Below, one piece after another: positions 53,500-62,589 of a stretch of 64,000 bases of DNA. The position numbers and the translations under genes were made by a program. The notes below the pieces were generated by a model that saw only the letters and a program-made list of their open reading frames with translations, made no database searches and had not been told where the DNA came from. This stretch comes from Gynuella sunshinyii YC6258 (GTDB lineage: Bacteria > Pseudomonadota > Gammaproteobacteria > Pseudomonadales > Natronospirillaceae): assembly GCF_000940805.1 (NCBI RefSeq), contig NZ_CP007142.1, forward strand, positions 5,246,593 to 5,310,592. The letters are read 5' to 3'. Position 1 is the first letter of the stretch. The number at the start of each line of letters is the position of its first letter.

Positions 53500-54696
53500 T
53501 TGTCAGATCTGACCGGATCAAACGCTGAACAAGCGGCCGAACACAACAGGGCCGTGGTGTTACAGGCCATTTATCGCAATGCACCGATTTCCCGAACGGA
53601 ACTGGCCCAGCAGGCCGGTCTTACCAAGCAGGCGATCACCCGGATCGTTGACCGCCTGCTTGATGAAGGACTGGTTATGGAAGCCCGGCGCCGACAAGGT
53701 CAGCGCGGGCAACCCGCCATCGAGCTGGAAATTGACCCCGAAGGGGTTTATGCCATAGGTGCCAACATCGATCGTGATCATCTGACCGTGATCGCGATGG
53801 ATGCTACCGGCACCGTCCGTGGCAGAATTCATCACGAAAAACGCTTCATACTACCCGACGAATTCTCCGCGCTGATGGAAGATGCCATTTCCTCGTTCAG
53901 CCGCCGCCGGATCGTCGACGAAGCACGACTCGCGGGTATCGGTCTGGCCATTCCCGACTGGCTCGGCGAAATTCCGGTGATTGGCAGGCCGACGAGTTAC
54001 AGCCAGTGGAATGATTTTGAGGTTCGTAAAACCCTCGAAACCATGACCAGCCACCCGGTGTTTATCGACAACGATGCCAACTGCGCCGCCATGGGAGAAC
54101 TGGAGTACGGCCTGGGCACGGAGATTTCCAGTTTCTTTTATATTCTTGCCAATGCCTGTCTCGGCGGCGGACTGATTCTCAATGGCCGTCAGCATCAGGG
54201 AACGACCGGCCTGAATGGCGAGGTTGGCTGGCTGCCGATTCTCACCGATGAAGGACCGGCAGCCGGTCAGATCCGTCCCCTTGGCGAGCAGTTTTCTCTG
54301 TTTCTGTTGTACGATCATCTGGCCCGGCACGGCATACAGGCCAGCAAGCCGGCGGACCTTCTGAAACTGGACAGTCAGGGCAATCAACTGATCAGCCGCT
54401 GGCTGCGTCAGATCAGCCTCAAGCTGGCCGAAGCCATTTTACATATTGGTTTGATTGTGGATCCGGCAGCCATCGTCATTGGCGGCCGCTTTCCGGTAAA
54501 ACTGATGGATGAACTGGTGGTTTACCTGCACGAAGCACTGGCTGACTACGGGACCGAACTGCCATCTCTGCATCGGGCGGTATCGTCTGAAGATGCGGCG
54601 GCGCTGGGTGCCGCCACCATGCCGCTGGCGCATGCGTTTAATCTGAGTTCGGCCCAGTCCATTCAGTTGACCAGGGTACCGCTGACCAGCAGTTAA
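53500..54696 (+). CDS. ROK-family transcriptional regulator, likely of the mannoside operon
   Basis: The 398-residue protein has an N-terminal winged helix (ISRTELAQQAGLTKQAITRIVDRLLDEGLV) and a ROK sugar-kinase-like domain (FIDNDANCAAMGELEYG, NGEVGWLP). The CxCGxxGC zinc motif of NagC/Mlc is missing after GEVGWLP. The start is TTG at 53500, with GAGGA seven bases before; a TTG at 53476 is less well placed, and the ATG at 53495 is out of frame. It lies 51 bases after the mannosidase and probably senses a product of it. Confidence 0.88.
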   Translation: MSDLTGSNAEQAAEHNRAVVLQAIYRNAPISRTELAQQAGLTKQAITRIVDRLLDEGLVMEARRRQGQRGQPAIELEIDPEGVYAIGANIDRDHLTVIAMDATGTVRGRIHHEKRFILPDEFSALMEDAISSFSRRRIVDEARLAGIGLAIPDWLGEIPVIGRPTSYSQWNDFEVRKTLETMTSHPVFIDNDANCAAMGELEYGLGTEISSFFYILANACLGGGLILNGRQHQGTTGLNGEVGWLPILTDEGPAAGQIRPLGEQFSLFLLYDHLARHGIQASKPADLLKLDSQGNQLISRWLRQISLKLAEAILHIGLIVDPAAIVIGGRFPVKLMDELVVYLHEALADYGTELPSLHRAVSSEDAAALGAATMPLAHAFNLSSAQSIQLTRVPLTSS

Positions 54697-54705
54697 ATAT
54701 GAGTT

Positions 54706-54723
54706 GCCGGTTCAATAACCGGC
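54706..54723. terminator. Stem-loop between convergent ROK genes
   Basis: GCCGGTT (54706-54712) pairs with AACCGGC (54717-54723) around CAAT. It overlaps the stop of the minus-strand gene. No T-run follows, so termination is only possible. Confidence 0.45.
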
Positions 54724-55824
54724 GTAAGGCAACAGTCGTTCCTGAAACGGCAGCACGGCTGCTCCGGCGGCGATTCCGGCATGAACGAAACTGGCCGCAC
54801 GAATATCCGGCATCCAGGTGGACATTTTTCGATCCTGCTGCTCGGCCCGCATTTCCTGTATCAATCGTTCAATCAGTTGAGTCGGCAGATCACCACCAAT
54901 CAGAATCACCCCCGGTGCCAGAAACCCGGCAATGGCAATGGTGGCATCCAGCAGATGCACCGCCGCGTTACGGGCCCACGCTTCCAACTCAGGTGTCCAG
55001 TCGAACTGCGTGGTGGCCAATGTACTCAACAGATCCCAGGCAGATGAAGGCAACAACGGCTGCAAGGTCCGGATCGACAGGATGTCATTGAGCTGCGCCC
55101 GGTCTCTGCCGGTTCGCATCATGCCGATTCGACCGGCCAGACCGTGAAAGCCCTCAAATGGTTGCCCGCCAACCAGCAACCCGGCACGAACAGTCTCATC
55201 GATCACCACCAGCACGGCTCCATCACCGGTATTGTGATGTCCCAAAAGATGCTCGGCCATCACTGCAGCACCGATGTCGCGTCGCTGATAACAGGGTAAC
55301 TCGCCGGCAGCATCCCTGATCAGATCAAAGTCGACCGCCACATCCGCATCAAACACCACGCCCAACCCAACACACTTGCCCTGCTCCGCTGCCATCTGCC
55401 GAAACTCTTTGAGTCCGTCGATCAACGCTGGTAACTCCATACAATACTGGTGTTGCCGGATATGACCGCATAAATCCAGCAGCACCAGTTCACTGTGATG
55501 GGATCGTACCCGGACGCCAATAGTGAGCGCACCGTCGGGATTGAGTAGAAATTCACTTTGCGTATAGCGCTCGCCTTCCTGCTTTTGCCGGCGCCGCTCA
55601 TCGACGTAACCCGCTGACTGCAGCTTGCGCAGAATCGTGGTGAGTGCCGTCTGGGTCAGACCGGTCAAAACCGACAACTCCTGACGGGAATAAGGGCCGG
55701 CCCGGCGTAACGCCTCCAGTACAACACGCATGTTGCGATTGGCAATATCCAGGTGGCTGTATCCGGGACCTTCTGCCTGAGCGGCTTTTTTTTCCTGTCG
55801 GCGTCGACCAAACAGTCTGTTCAT
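54712..55824 (-). CDS. ROK-family transcriptional regulator, second copy
   Basis: The 370-residue protein has an N-terminal winged helix (YSRQELSVLTGLTQTALTTILRKLQSAGYV) preceded by a basic stretch, and a diverged ROK domain. The usual NDAN and GE(I/V)GH elements are altered (RRDIGAAVMAEHLLG; GLAGRIGMM), so kinase activity is unlikely and it should be a pure regulator. It faces the first ROK gene tail to tail. Its own target is unclear; the mannoside operon is the nearest candidate. Confidence 0.85.
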   Translation of the reverse strand: MNRLFGRRRQEKKAAQAEGPGYSHLDIANRNMRVVLEALRRAGPYSRQELSVLTGLTQTALTTILRKLQSAGYVDERRRQKQEGERYTQSEFLLNPDGALTIGVRVRSHHSELVLLDLCGHIRQHQYCMELPALIDGLKEFRQMAAEQGKCVGLGVVFDADVAVDFDLIRDAAGELPCYQRRDIGAAVMAEHLLGHHNTGDGAVLVVIDETVRAGLLVGGQPFEGFHGLAGRIGMMRTGRDRAQLNDILSIRTLQPLLPSSAWDLLSTLATTQFDWTPELEAWARNAAVHLLDATIAIAGFLAPGVILIGGDLPTQLIERLIQEMRAEQQDRKMSTWMPDIRAASFVHAGIAAGAAVLPFQERLLPYAGY

Positions 55825-55902
55825 ATTGAGGGCATTATTATTTTATCGAAGCCGATGATTTTACGTGAAAAACCCTGATGACCAAAGCTGAAACAATATT
55901 TA

Positions 55903-56427
55903 TCACCGGGCCAGCTGCCGGCCAAATTCAGTCACTGCCTCCCAGTCGGTATACTCGATCACCGTATCCGGTGCGGTCGGTCCACCGGTCATCTTCATGA
56001 TGAGACGGATCATCTGTCGATCCCAGAAGCGGTACAGCGGATAATCCAGCTTACCGGCAAATATTGCTACCTGATGAGGTTGCCAGGAAATCTGCCGCAG
56101 GAATTTGCGGACATAAGGATTTTGTTCGGGCTGACATTTGCCGGGCTTGCGTGCCACCAGATTGACCGAACAGAATGCACTGTGAGTCTGATTCAGATAA
56201 TCCCGGTGAGCACGGATAAAACGATAAACTTCTTTAGCATGGTGACCATAACGGATACTGGCGGCAATAACGACGCGATCAAAGTCAGTCAGCTGGTTTC
56301 CGGCTTGCTCGGCCAATGCCTTAACAGTGACAGAATGCCCGTATGAGCAGATCACCTGCTGCAGGTGCCGGCATATTTTGGCGGTATGTCCGTCAGTGGT
56401 TGAATACAGGATCAGGATGTTGGCCAT
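55903..56427 (-). CDS. hemG: Menaquinone-dependent protoporphyrinogen IX dehydrogenase HemG
   Basis: The 174-residue flavodoxin-fold protein has an FMN-binding start (ILILYSTTDGHTAKIC) and the HemG insert with RKPGKCQPEQNPYVRKFL and FAGKLDYPLYRFWDRQMIRLIMKMTGGPT, which sets HemG apart from plain flavodoxins. It oxidises protoporphyrinogen IX to protoporphyrin IX in heme synthesis, passing electrons to the quinone pool. It follows the ROK regulator with a 78-bp gap but is unlikely to be functionally tied to it. Confidence 0.93.
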   Translation of the reverse strand: MANILILYSTTDGHTAKICRHLQQVICSYGHSVTVKALAEQAGNQLTDFDRVVIAASIRYGHHAKEVYRFIRAHRDYLNQTHSAFCSVNLVARKPGKCQPEQNPYVRKFLRQISWQPHQVAIFAGKLDYPLYRFWDRQMIRLIMKMTGGPTAPDTVIEYTDWEAVTEFGRQLAR

Positions 56428-56478
56428 ATCTGTTCACACATTTCCGGCAGCATCAAAAGCTACCGGAACAGGAGTCGA

Positions 56479-56952
56479 TTACTGTAGACGAATACATTCG
56501 TATGTTTCTTCTTCACTGCGAAAACGAAAATGACGTTTGTCCAGCTCCACAATCTCAGACTCCTCCTCTTCGTTCAGAGTCGCTAAATCGGCGCGATTAA
56601 AGTGTTCTGCCATCTCCGGATGAGTGTTGCTGGTGAAATGCATGGAAGTGGTGACATCAAACACAGACTGCTGCTCAATTCGCCAGCTGCCGGTAGCAGT
56701 AAACTGAAACTCAGCATTAGATGCCATTGGCGAATCGACTATGAAGGTACCGCTTGCCTGAGAAGTACCGTCAGACTTATAAATCGTCTTAATGTCCATA
56801 TCCATCTTCACACCATCCTCGACAGAACTCATAGGACAGCTCCAGGTACCCACAATCAAATTCCGATACTGCTCATCACTGTCCATTTTTGTGTTTTGCG
56901 TTGCACAACTGACAGACAACACTGCCAGCAGCATGACATTCAGCTTTTTCAT
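56479..56952 (-). CDS. Predicted lipoprotein of unknown function
   Basis: The 157-residue protein has a lipoprotein signal with lipobox LSVSC (Cys16). The mature part (LIVGTWSCPMS, ASGTFIVDSP, GSWRIEQQSVFDVTT) reads like a small lipocalin-type beta-barrel with the opening G-x-W element. A second Cys pair may form a disulfide. GGAG lies five bases before the ATG. HemG lies 51 bases downstream on the same strand and may share the transcript. No family assigned. Confidence 0.75.
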   Translation of the reverse strand: MKKLNVMLLAVLSVSCATQNTKMDSDEQYRNLIVGTWSCPMSSVEDGVKMDMDIKTIYKSDGTSQASGTFIVDSPMASNAEFQFTATGSWRIEQQSVFDVTTSMHFTSNTHPEMAEHFNRADLATLNEEEESEIVELDKRHFRFRSEEETYECIRLQ

Positions 56953-57091
56953 ATTTACTCCATTCAGCTCGGTTTGAACGACGGTCTAAAGATTCAATGC
57001 GGCGGGTAGATTAAACAGAACCATCGATGATGTCTTGCGCCAGGACAAAAATAGTGTCGCCGGTCACATTATCAGCAACTATCAGGATGGG

Positions 57092-57117
57092 AAAACCGGC
57101 TGCGCGTGCAGCCGGCT
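57092..57117 (-). terminator. Intrinsic terminator (minus strand)
   Basis: On the minus strand CCGGCTGC pairs with GCAGCCGG around ACGC and is followed by TTTT. It lies just after the stop of the small secreted protein gene and should end its transcript. Confidence 0.85.
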
Positions 57118-57128
57118 CCGGGTAGGTT

Positions 57129-57518
57129 TTAATCGAGGAAATAAGAGGCGTTCAACAGATATACACTGGTGCACGCGGTCGATGTAGCGGTTTTACTGAC
57201 CGACAGATAACCACCATTGGTCAGGTTGTTTTTAATATCGATCGCGGCATCATACAGAGTACTGCTGGTGGTTACATAACAGGAGAACGTATCTCCATCA
57301 CCATCACGACCAAAAAAGGTCACAGTACTACCCGCAGAGCCATATGCACCGATATAGGTTGTTGTCGTTGAGGCAGAGGTGTTGTAGCGGTTGTTCATGG
57401 AACCGTACAGAGACGTACTGCTTGCGTTGACATATCCGGTCACATGATAACCACTGGCAGAGGCAAGACCCGCAATAAGGCTTAATGAAAATGCGGTGAG
57501 TAGTGTTTTTACGTTCAT
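57129..57518 (-). CDS. Small secreted Ser/Thr-rich protein of unknown function
   Basis: The 129-residue protein has a clear signal peptide (MNVKTLLTAFSLSLIAGLASA). The mature chain is rich in Ser, Thr, Tyr and Gly (SSTSLYGSMNNRYNTSASTTTTYIG), with two cysteines (TFSCYV, STACTSVY) that could bridge. AGGAG lies eight bases before the ATG and a terminator follows, so it is a single-gene unit. The composition is that of a secreted beta-strand protein; no family recognised. Confidence 0.75.
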   Translation of the reverse strand: MNVKTLLTAFSLSLIAGLASASGYHVTGYVNASSTSLYGSMNNRYNTSASTTTTYIGAYGSAGSTVTFFGRDGDGDTFSCYVTTSSTLYDAAIDIKNNLTNGGYLSVSKTATSTACTSVYLLNASYFLD

Positions 57519-57756
57519 TGTATCTCTCCTTAAAATAATATGAGCTGGTACTTCCTGATCCGCTTCGTTTATTTTTCACATGTTGATGTCACAGCTATCC
57601 TTCGCCATGCCATCACATTCCCAACACGGTTGTATTGGGACTTCACCCGGAAAAGCATCATATATGACCGGGCATTTATGGCCTCCCTGCCATGGTTATA
57701 CGTCTGTCGTCACCACCTGACAGCCGCATAATTCGAATCGTTTTTTTGGAACAGCG

Positions 57757-58296
57757 TCACAACGGTGGAACGCCATCGACCAGTTCAATCTCACCCCGAT
57801 TGAAGGCCTGATGAAACTGCTCCAGCAGATCCACCCGCTGTTGTTCAGTCAGGTAATCCATCAATGGCGTCATGGTTTCCGTGTCTCTGGCCTGCCAGCG
57901 ACCGTTTGCAACGGCCATGGCAATAATATCGGCGGATTCCTGATAGGCCTGTTCCGATAATCGTGGGTCAACATTGCTGGCCCGTTTGTCAGCAGTCTTA
58001 CGGGGATCACTTCCCTCCCACTCCACCGTTGCCAGCTCCTGCCGAATAACAGTAGCAACCATGTCCTGTAAGGTGTCACGATCCAACGCGCCGGAGTAAT
58101 CCTGATAGACATAATCCTGCTGGTCAGTACGTTTCAGCATCTGTTGAATTTCAAGCAACTGGTCGTATATGGCATTCTGACGCTGCAGAGCATATTGGTT
58201 ATCTGACTTCACACGGCTTTCCAACCACTGTATCCCCAGCCACTGACCCGCCAGAACCGTCAGCAAAACAAGCGCAAATAATATCCCGTTTTTCAT
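57757..58296 (-). CDS. Single-pass membrane protein of unknown function
   Basis: The 179-residue protein has an N-terminal membrane anchor (GILFALVLLTVLAGQWLGIQWL), a short coiled stretch (ALQRQNAIYDQLLEIQQMLKR) and a soluble domain that should lie in the periplasm. AAGGAGGGTCTT precedes the ATG, a strong ribosome-binding site. The layout recalls small periplasmic scaffold proteins, but I cannot assign a family. It lies 238 bases upstream of the secreted protein gene on the same strand. Confidence 0.75.
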   Translation of the reverse strand: MKNGILFALVLLTVLAGQWLGIQWLESRVKSDNQYALQRQNAIYDQLLEIQQMLKRTDQQDYVYQDYSGALDRDTLQDMVATVIRQELATVEWEGSDPRKTADKRASNVDPRLSEQAYQESADIIAMAVANGRWQARDTETMTPLMDYLTEQQRVDLLEQFHQAFNRGEIELVDGVPPL

Positions 58297-58996
58297 AAGA
58301 CCCTCCTTATTCCGTAATTTTCTATTGTTATGACACTCTACAATTATCCATACAGGCGCAGCCTTGACCGGCAGGCCGGTAACTTGCCGGGTGTGGGACT
58401 TTCAGATTGACAAGAAAATATGAAAGGGATTCCATGGTTATGCTCCTTCGTAACTATTCATGACTTCCTGTTATCGATTTGACTGAGCGCCTATGTAAAA
58501 CATAACGCTCACAAGCCTGTGGCAATCTCGGTAATCAACTCGAAACACCAACACCGACCCAAAAGATTACCGAGTTAACTTATTTATAAATATTGAACTT
58601 TTGACACGGAAAAACGCAAGTATCTTTTTTTTATAAAAAACCACTGGATAGAATTCAATTCCGAAAACTCATAAAAATCCTGTATTTATCTATCTGACCG
58701 GTCACACACGATACAAAAATACACCTTTTTTAACGGATCAAAATATGATTTAGAGAGTCCAGAAAATGTATCGTCATTTAATTTAACAGCCTAAAAAAGT
58801 GGCTATCATATATTTCTCCGTTTTCAGTTTATCGACCCGTGCGACCAAAATTTCGCGTTACCCCACGACCAGTCGAGCGGTTAAGACAGTTGTGTAAATA
58901 AATAAAAACAGGGAGGAAGGGGAAACAGAACAACGAGACAAGAACGTCCGAATAACGCCATATTGGTTAGCCCACCTGGCGTTACCCAAAACCTTC
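58297..58996. other. Long AT-rich intergenic region with an inverted repeat
   Basis: These 700 bases hold no supported gene on either strand. An exact 10-bp inverted repeat CTCGGTAATC (58527-58536) and GATTACCGAG (58565-58574) spans a 28-base loop. The stretch 58575-58860 is very AT-rich. The segment near 58920-58980 precedes the MFS stop and shows nothing clear. It could hide a small RNA or be decayed sequence; this cannot be settled by reading. Confidence 0.5.
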
Positions 58997-60214
58997 CTAT
59001 GCGTTGGGCAGGCGACTTACATGACGATATAAACCATATCCTGCAAACACACCCGTTATGGCCAGACCCAGCCATATCCATTGTCTTGGCAGCGCGTCCA
59101 GTGACAGCAGCCAGCCAATCAGTACATTACCCAGGAATGCTGCCAGGCCACCCAGACATGAATATAAACCGTAGTAACTGCCCAGTTCTGATTTATCGCA
59201 AAATTTAGGTACGTACGAACCCAGCAAAGGCAATATCAACATGGAGCCGAAACTGAATAACGCGCCATATAATAAGAAACTTGCCGCAGGCCAACGGTCA
59301 AAGCTGACCAGAAAAAAGAGGAAGGATGCGCCCATCAATAACAAACCCAACCCCATCGCTCTGGCGCTGCCAATCGAATTCGTTGCCCAGCGGTTCAGTG
59401 GCAATTGCAACAATATGCCCATAATGGATGAGGTCATAAATACCCAGGTAATGACCTGTGAACCAAGCTCTCTTGCTTCAACTTCATGAGGTAACGACAA
59501 ATACAACTGGTGAAAAAATAACTGGAAAGCACAGGCAAACAAAATGAAGCGCATAAAGGAGGTATTCTTCAACATACTCCCCCACTGCCGCCAAAAGGCC
59601 TGCTCACTGGCAGAACGCTTCTGCTGTTCAACCAGCTCCGGCAGGAAGCGCCATTGCACCAAAAATAACAGCGCAAACACTATCGCTGCGCCAATGCCGA
59701 CCCAGGCAAAACTCGCGCTGACCAATGAAATACCCAGCAATGGCCCCATAAACATCCCCGCTTCCCGGGCCCAGTTCTGCATCGCAAAAATGCGGTCCCG
59801 GCTGTTTTGATCTGACGCCTCATGGGCAAGATAGGCACTACTGGAAGGTGTAAATAATGCCCCGGCGAATCCGGTCAAAAATGCCCCCAACAACAGTAAC
59901 GGCAGATTGAGGGCGATTCCCAATAACGCAAAACCTGCGACCCGCACCAGGCAGCCCAACAAAATCAAACGTTTGTAACCAAGGTAATCACCCAGTGTCC
60001 CGCCGACCAGAAACAAGCCCTGCTGGCTTAACACCCGCAGACCAACGACCAGGCCAACGTGCCACGGGCTCAACCCTAAAGTCCGCTGTAAATGATCTGC
60101 CAGATACGGCAGTAACATGTAGAAGCCAAGGTTGAAGGTGAAGCCGTTTAATACCAAAACACGGCCGGCTACCGACAACATGCGCCAATCGGCTAGTAAG
60201 TGCTTTATATTCAT
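58997..60214 (-). CDS. MFS transporter (MdtH-like), in siderophore locus
   Basis: The 405-residue protein has twelve predicted membrane helices and the MFS loop GGTLGDYLGYKRLILLG between helices 2 and 3, as in MdtH-like drug or siderophore carriers. It lies 43 bases after the ATPase of the FecCD-type system on the same strand, so it may export a siderophore or move an iron chelate across the inner membrane. No ribosome-binding site is seen before its ATG. Confidence 0.87.
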   Translation of the reverse strand: MNIKHLLADWRMLSVAGRVLVLNGFTFNLGFYMLLPYLADHLQRTLGLSPWHVGLVVGLRVLSQQGLFLVGGTLGDYLGYKRLILLGCLVRVAGFALLGIALNLPLLLLGAFLTGFAGALFTPSSSAYLAHEASDQNSRDRIFAMQNWAREAGMFMGPLLGISLVSASFAWVGIGAAIVFALLFLVQWRFLPELVEQQKRSASEQAFWRQWGSMLKNTSFMRFILFACAFQLFFHQLYLSLPHEVEARELGSQVITWVFMTSSIMGILLQLPLNRWATNSIGSARAMGLGLLLMGASFLFFLVSFDRWPAASFLLYGALFSFGSMLILPLLGSYVPKFCDKSELGSYYGLYSCLGGLAAFLGNVLIGWLLSLDALPRQWIWLGLAITGVFAGYGLYRHVSRLPNA

Positions 60215-60257
60215 GAAAGGAGTTATTTTAGACCAGCCAAATTTGCGTCATTACGCT

Positions 60258-61073
60258 TTATTTTTCGTTAACGACTCGTTTACCGCGATAAACCGCCAGA
60301 TCATCCACTCGGGATCTTTGTGTGCGGATGAACGGCACACCCATACAGTCTGACTGAACATCTGCTTTGACACCATAAACTTCATACACCAGCTCAGGCG
60401 TCAAAACCTCGGCCGGAGCCCCTTGCGCCACCAGTTTACCACCTTTTAACACCAGTAAATTATCGGCATATTGCGCAGCCAGATTTAAATCATGAAGAAT
60501 CATCAGGGATACCCAGTGTTTCTGTTTTGTTTGCTGATCAAGGTGATCCAGCAGGACTTGCTGGAAGTGAAGATCCAATGCGCTGACCGGCTCATCCAGC
60601 ATCAGAATTTCGGGTTTACGCATAAGTGCCTGAGCAAACAGGACCATCTGACACTGACCACCACTCAAAGTGCGAACATCTCTGTCTGCCAGGTGCAGCA
60701 GGCCTATCTGATCCAGCGCATGCAATGCTTCTTCTATCAAGCGGTCTCCAAGTCTCAACGACAGAGCATTGAGTTGTCCCAACAACACCACTTCAAGTAC
60801 GCTCAAACCGACATCGAGACGAATGTCCTGGGGCATATAGCCAAAGTGTTTACGCCAATCATTGAGCGTTCGTTTCGTCAGTCGTTGACCGGCAAATACT
60901 ACTTCTCCCCGCTGGGGTTGGATATCGCCAAACAAGGTCTTCAATAAAGAACTTTTACCGGTTCCATTCGGGCCGATGATGACATGTGTCTGTCCTGGTT
61001 GCAGACAAAAGTTCATATTATCGGCGAGCACCAGATCATCAAACGCCAGAGACAGGTTACGGACTTCCAACAT
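60258..61073 (-). CDS. Iron-siderophore ABC transporter ATP-binding protein (FecE/FepC type)
   Basis: The 271-residue ATPase has Walker A GPNGTGKSSLL, signature LSGGQCQMVLFAQAL, Walker B ILMLDEPVSALD and switch ILHDLN. The ATG at 61073 is chosen: it follows the permease stop by two bases and has AGAGG eight bases upstream; a start at 61103 would lie inside the permease gene. It powers uptake through the FecCD permease encoded just upstream. Confidence 0.93.
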   Translation of the reverse strand: MLEVRNLSLAFDDLVLADNMNFCLQPGQTHVIIGPNGTGKSSLLKTLFGDIQPQRGEVVFAGQRLTKRTLNDWRKHFGYMPQDIRLDVGLSVLEVVLLGQLNALSLRLGDRLIEEALHALDQIGLLHLADRDVRTLSGGQCQMVLFAQALMRKPEILMLDEPVSALDLHFQQVLLDHLDQQTKQKHWVSLMILHDLNLAAQYADNLLVLKGGKLVAQGAPAEVLTPELVYEVYGVKADVQSDCMGVPFIRTQRSRVDDLAVYRGKRVVNEK

Positions 61074-61075
61074 AG

Positions 61076-62131
61076 TTATCGCCTCTTGCCGATGATCAGC
61101 CAAAAGAAGAACGGTACGCCAATGATGGCGGTGACAATACCAATCGGGAACAAAGCCCCCGGTACGATGATTTTTGATAACACCGATGCACTGGATAGCA
61201 GAAAGGCTCCAACCAATGCCGATAACGGCAGGAAGTAACGCTGATCCTCACCCACTAACATGCGCGCAATATTTGGCGCAACAATACCGATAAAACCGAT
61301 AATGCCCACAAAGCTGGTAGCAGTTGCCGTCATAACCGCCACAATCACCAATGTTTTGAGACGCAACCGCGCAACATTAACCCCCAAACTTTTAGCACGC
61401 TCTTCGCCTAACCGTAATGCGGTCAATTTCCATGCATCCTTCATAAGCATGCCAATACACACCAATACCACGGCCGCCGTAATCGCCACGTTGGACCATG
61501 TCGCCTTGGTTAAACTGCCAAACAACCAAAACAAAATCTGCTGACTGAGTTCTGGAGAAGACACAAACTGCACAAGTGACAACAGAGACTGAAACAAGAA
61601 CAATAAAGCAATACCGGCCAGGATCAGTTGTCCGGAGGTAATGTGCCGCATCATGGCGAGACCGAATAACAGACTCGCCGACAGCATGCAACAGACAAAA
61701 GCCCCCACTGGAACCGCAATTTGGGAGTTCAGCCCCAGAGATCCCATGTACAGCATCAGTGCCGCACCAAATCCGGCGGCCGCAGCCATACCAAGGGTGT
61801 AAGGACTCGCCATCGGATTGTTTAACAATGTCTGCATCTCTGCCCCTCCGACTCCCAGCGAGCCACCCACCATGACCGCCATCAGCGCAATCGGCAGACG
61901 CAGATTGGTAACGATCACTTCTGTCGTAGGTAGAACATCAATCGGCAAGCCGATCATATTCAACAGAGCATCAGCCACATCACCCAGGCCAAGCATGGAA
62001 GGACCGGTGGCAATATCCAACATAAAAGAGAGTAATAATAAAAATAACAATACGCTCAAAACCAACCAGCGCCGTTTTTCATAATGACGCTGGGCGCTGA
62101 CCGCTTTGGCAACAAGGGTTGAATCTAACAT
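61076..62131 (-). CDS. FecCD-family iron-siderophore ABC permease
   Basis: The 351-residue protein has about ten membrane helices and the BtuC/FecCD signatures LRLPIALMAVMVGGSLGVGGAEMQTLLNNPMASPYTLG, and GIIGFIGIVAPNIARMLVGEDQRYFLPLSALVGA. It moves ferric siderophore or a related chelate across the inner membrane. Only one permease gene is present, so it should act as a homodimer like BtuC. It has no ribosome-binding site in good position and overlaps the end of a small upstream frame. Confidence 0.93.
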   Translation of the reverse strand: MLDSTLVAKAVSAQRHYEKRRWLVLSVLLFLLLLSFMLDIATGPSMLGLGDVADALLNMIGLPIDVLPTTEVIVTNLRLPIALMAVMVGGSLGVGGAEMQTLLNNPMASPYTLGMAAAAGFGAALMLYMGSLGLNSQIAVPVGAFVCCMLSASLLFGLAMMRHITSGQLILAGIALLFLFQSLLSLVQFVSSPELSQQILFWLFGSLTKATWSNVAITAAVVLVCIGMLMKDAWKLTALRLGEERAKSLGVNVARLRLKTLVIVAVMTATATSFVGIIGFIGIVAPNIARMLVGEDQRYFLPLSALVGAFLLSSASVLSKIIVPGALFPIGIVTAIIGVPFFFWLIIGKRR

Positions 62132-62325
62132 GAGTCTGTAGTCTTAACAGGAAAGGTATCTAAAGGCATAACCGGTTGGCATGTTTTATAAAAGCAAGAC
62201 AGTTTTGCACGGAAATCTGGTCTTGAAACAGAAGGCTTATTCACTCCATGTCTCGTTATCATGATATCGGGTTTCATCGTGAATTCAGTATCGGAAATAT
62301 AAATGACGTCTGGATCAGGCGACAT
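62125..62325 (-). CDS. Possible small protein overlapping the FecCD permease start (uncertain)
   Basis: A 66-codon frame from ATG at 62325 ends in TAG at 62125-62127, just past the ATG of the permease (ATGTTAG overlap). The product has no signal or recognised family. The overlap, together with the lack of a ribosome-binding site for the permease, would fit coupled translation. Against it, the frame has only a weak AGG before its own start and could be chance. Confidence 0.25.
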   Translation of the reverse strand: MSPDPDVIYISDTEFTMKPDIMITRHGVNKPSVSRPDFRAKLSCFYKTCQPVMPLDTFPVKTTDSC

Positions 62326-62478
62326 GACCTGACGACTCACACTTTGCAGGAATATCAATTAATACTTCATCTTGCCAGCCCCTGTTTAACAATACATACC
62401 CCTATATGCCTGACTTATGGCATTAGCAAGATTTCCGATACAGCCAGGATTTGACTTCATGTTCACGACTCAAACAAA

Positions 62479-62497
62479 ATAAATGATAATAATTCTC
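62479..62497. promoter_or_regulatory. Fur box
   Basis: ATAAATGATAATAATTCTC matches the core of the Fur consensus (ATGATAATCATTATC) at 13 of 15 positions. It covers the -35 region of a promoter whose -10 is TATAAT at 62510-62515, so iron-loaded Fur would block it. Confidence 0.8.
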
Positions 62498-62509
62498 AGA
62501 AGCATTCTA

Positions 62510-62515
62510 TATAAT
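62510..62515 (+). promoter_or_regulatory. -10 element of the binding-protein promoter
   Basis: A perfect TATAAT lies 75 bases before the ATG of the binding protein and just after the Fur box. The -35 region (near 62487) is poor, as is common for regulated promoters. Confidence 0.55.
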
Positions 62516-62589
62516 ATCATTACAAGCTCAAGCCTTTTACAGGTAGTTTGTTGACTTATTTACTAAATCCAATGCTAAGGATCACATCT

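Larger units (their letters stand above)
62132..62589. other. Divergent region between siderophore permease and binding-protein genes
   Basis: These 458 bases hold the uncertain small frame above, the Fur box and a -10 element for the binding-protein gene. No clear separate promoter for the minus-strand operon was found. Confidence 0.5.
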
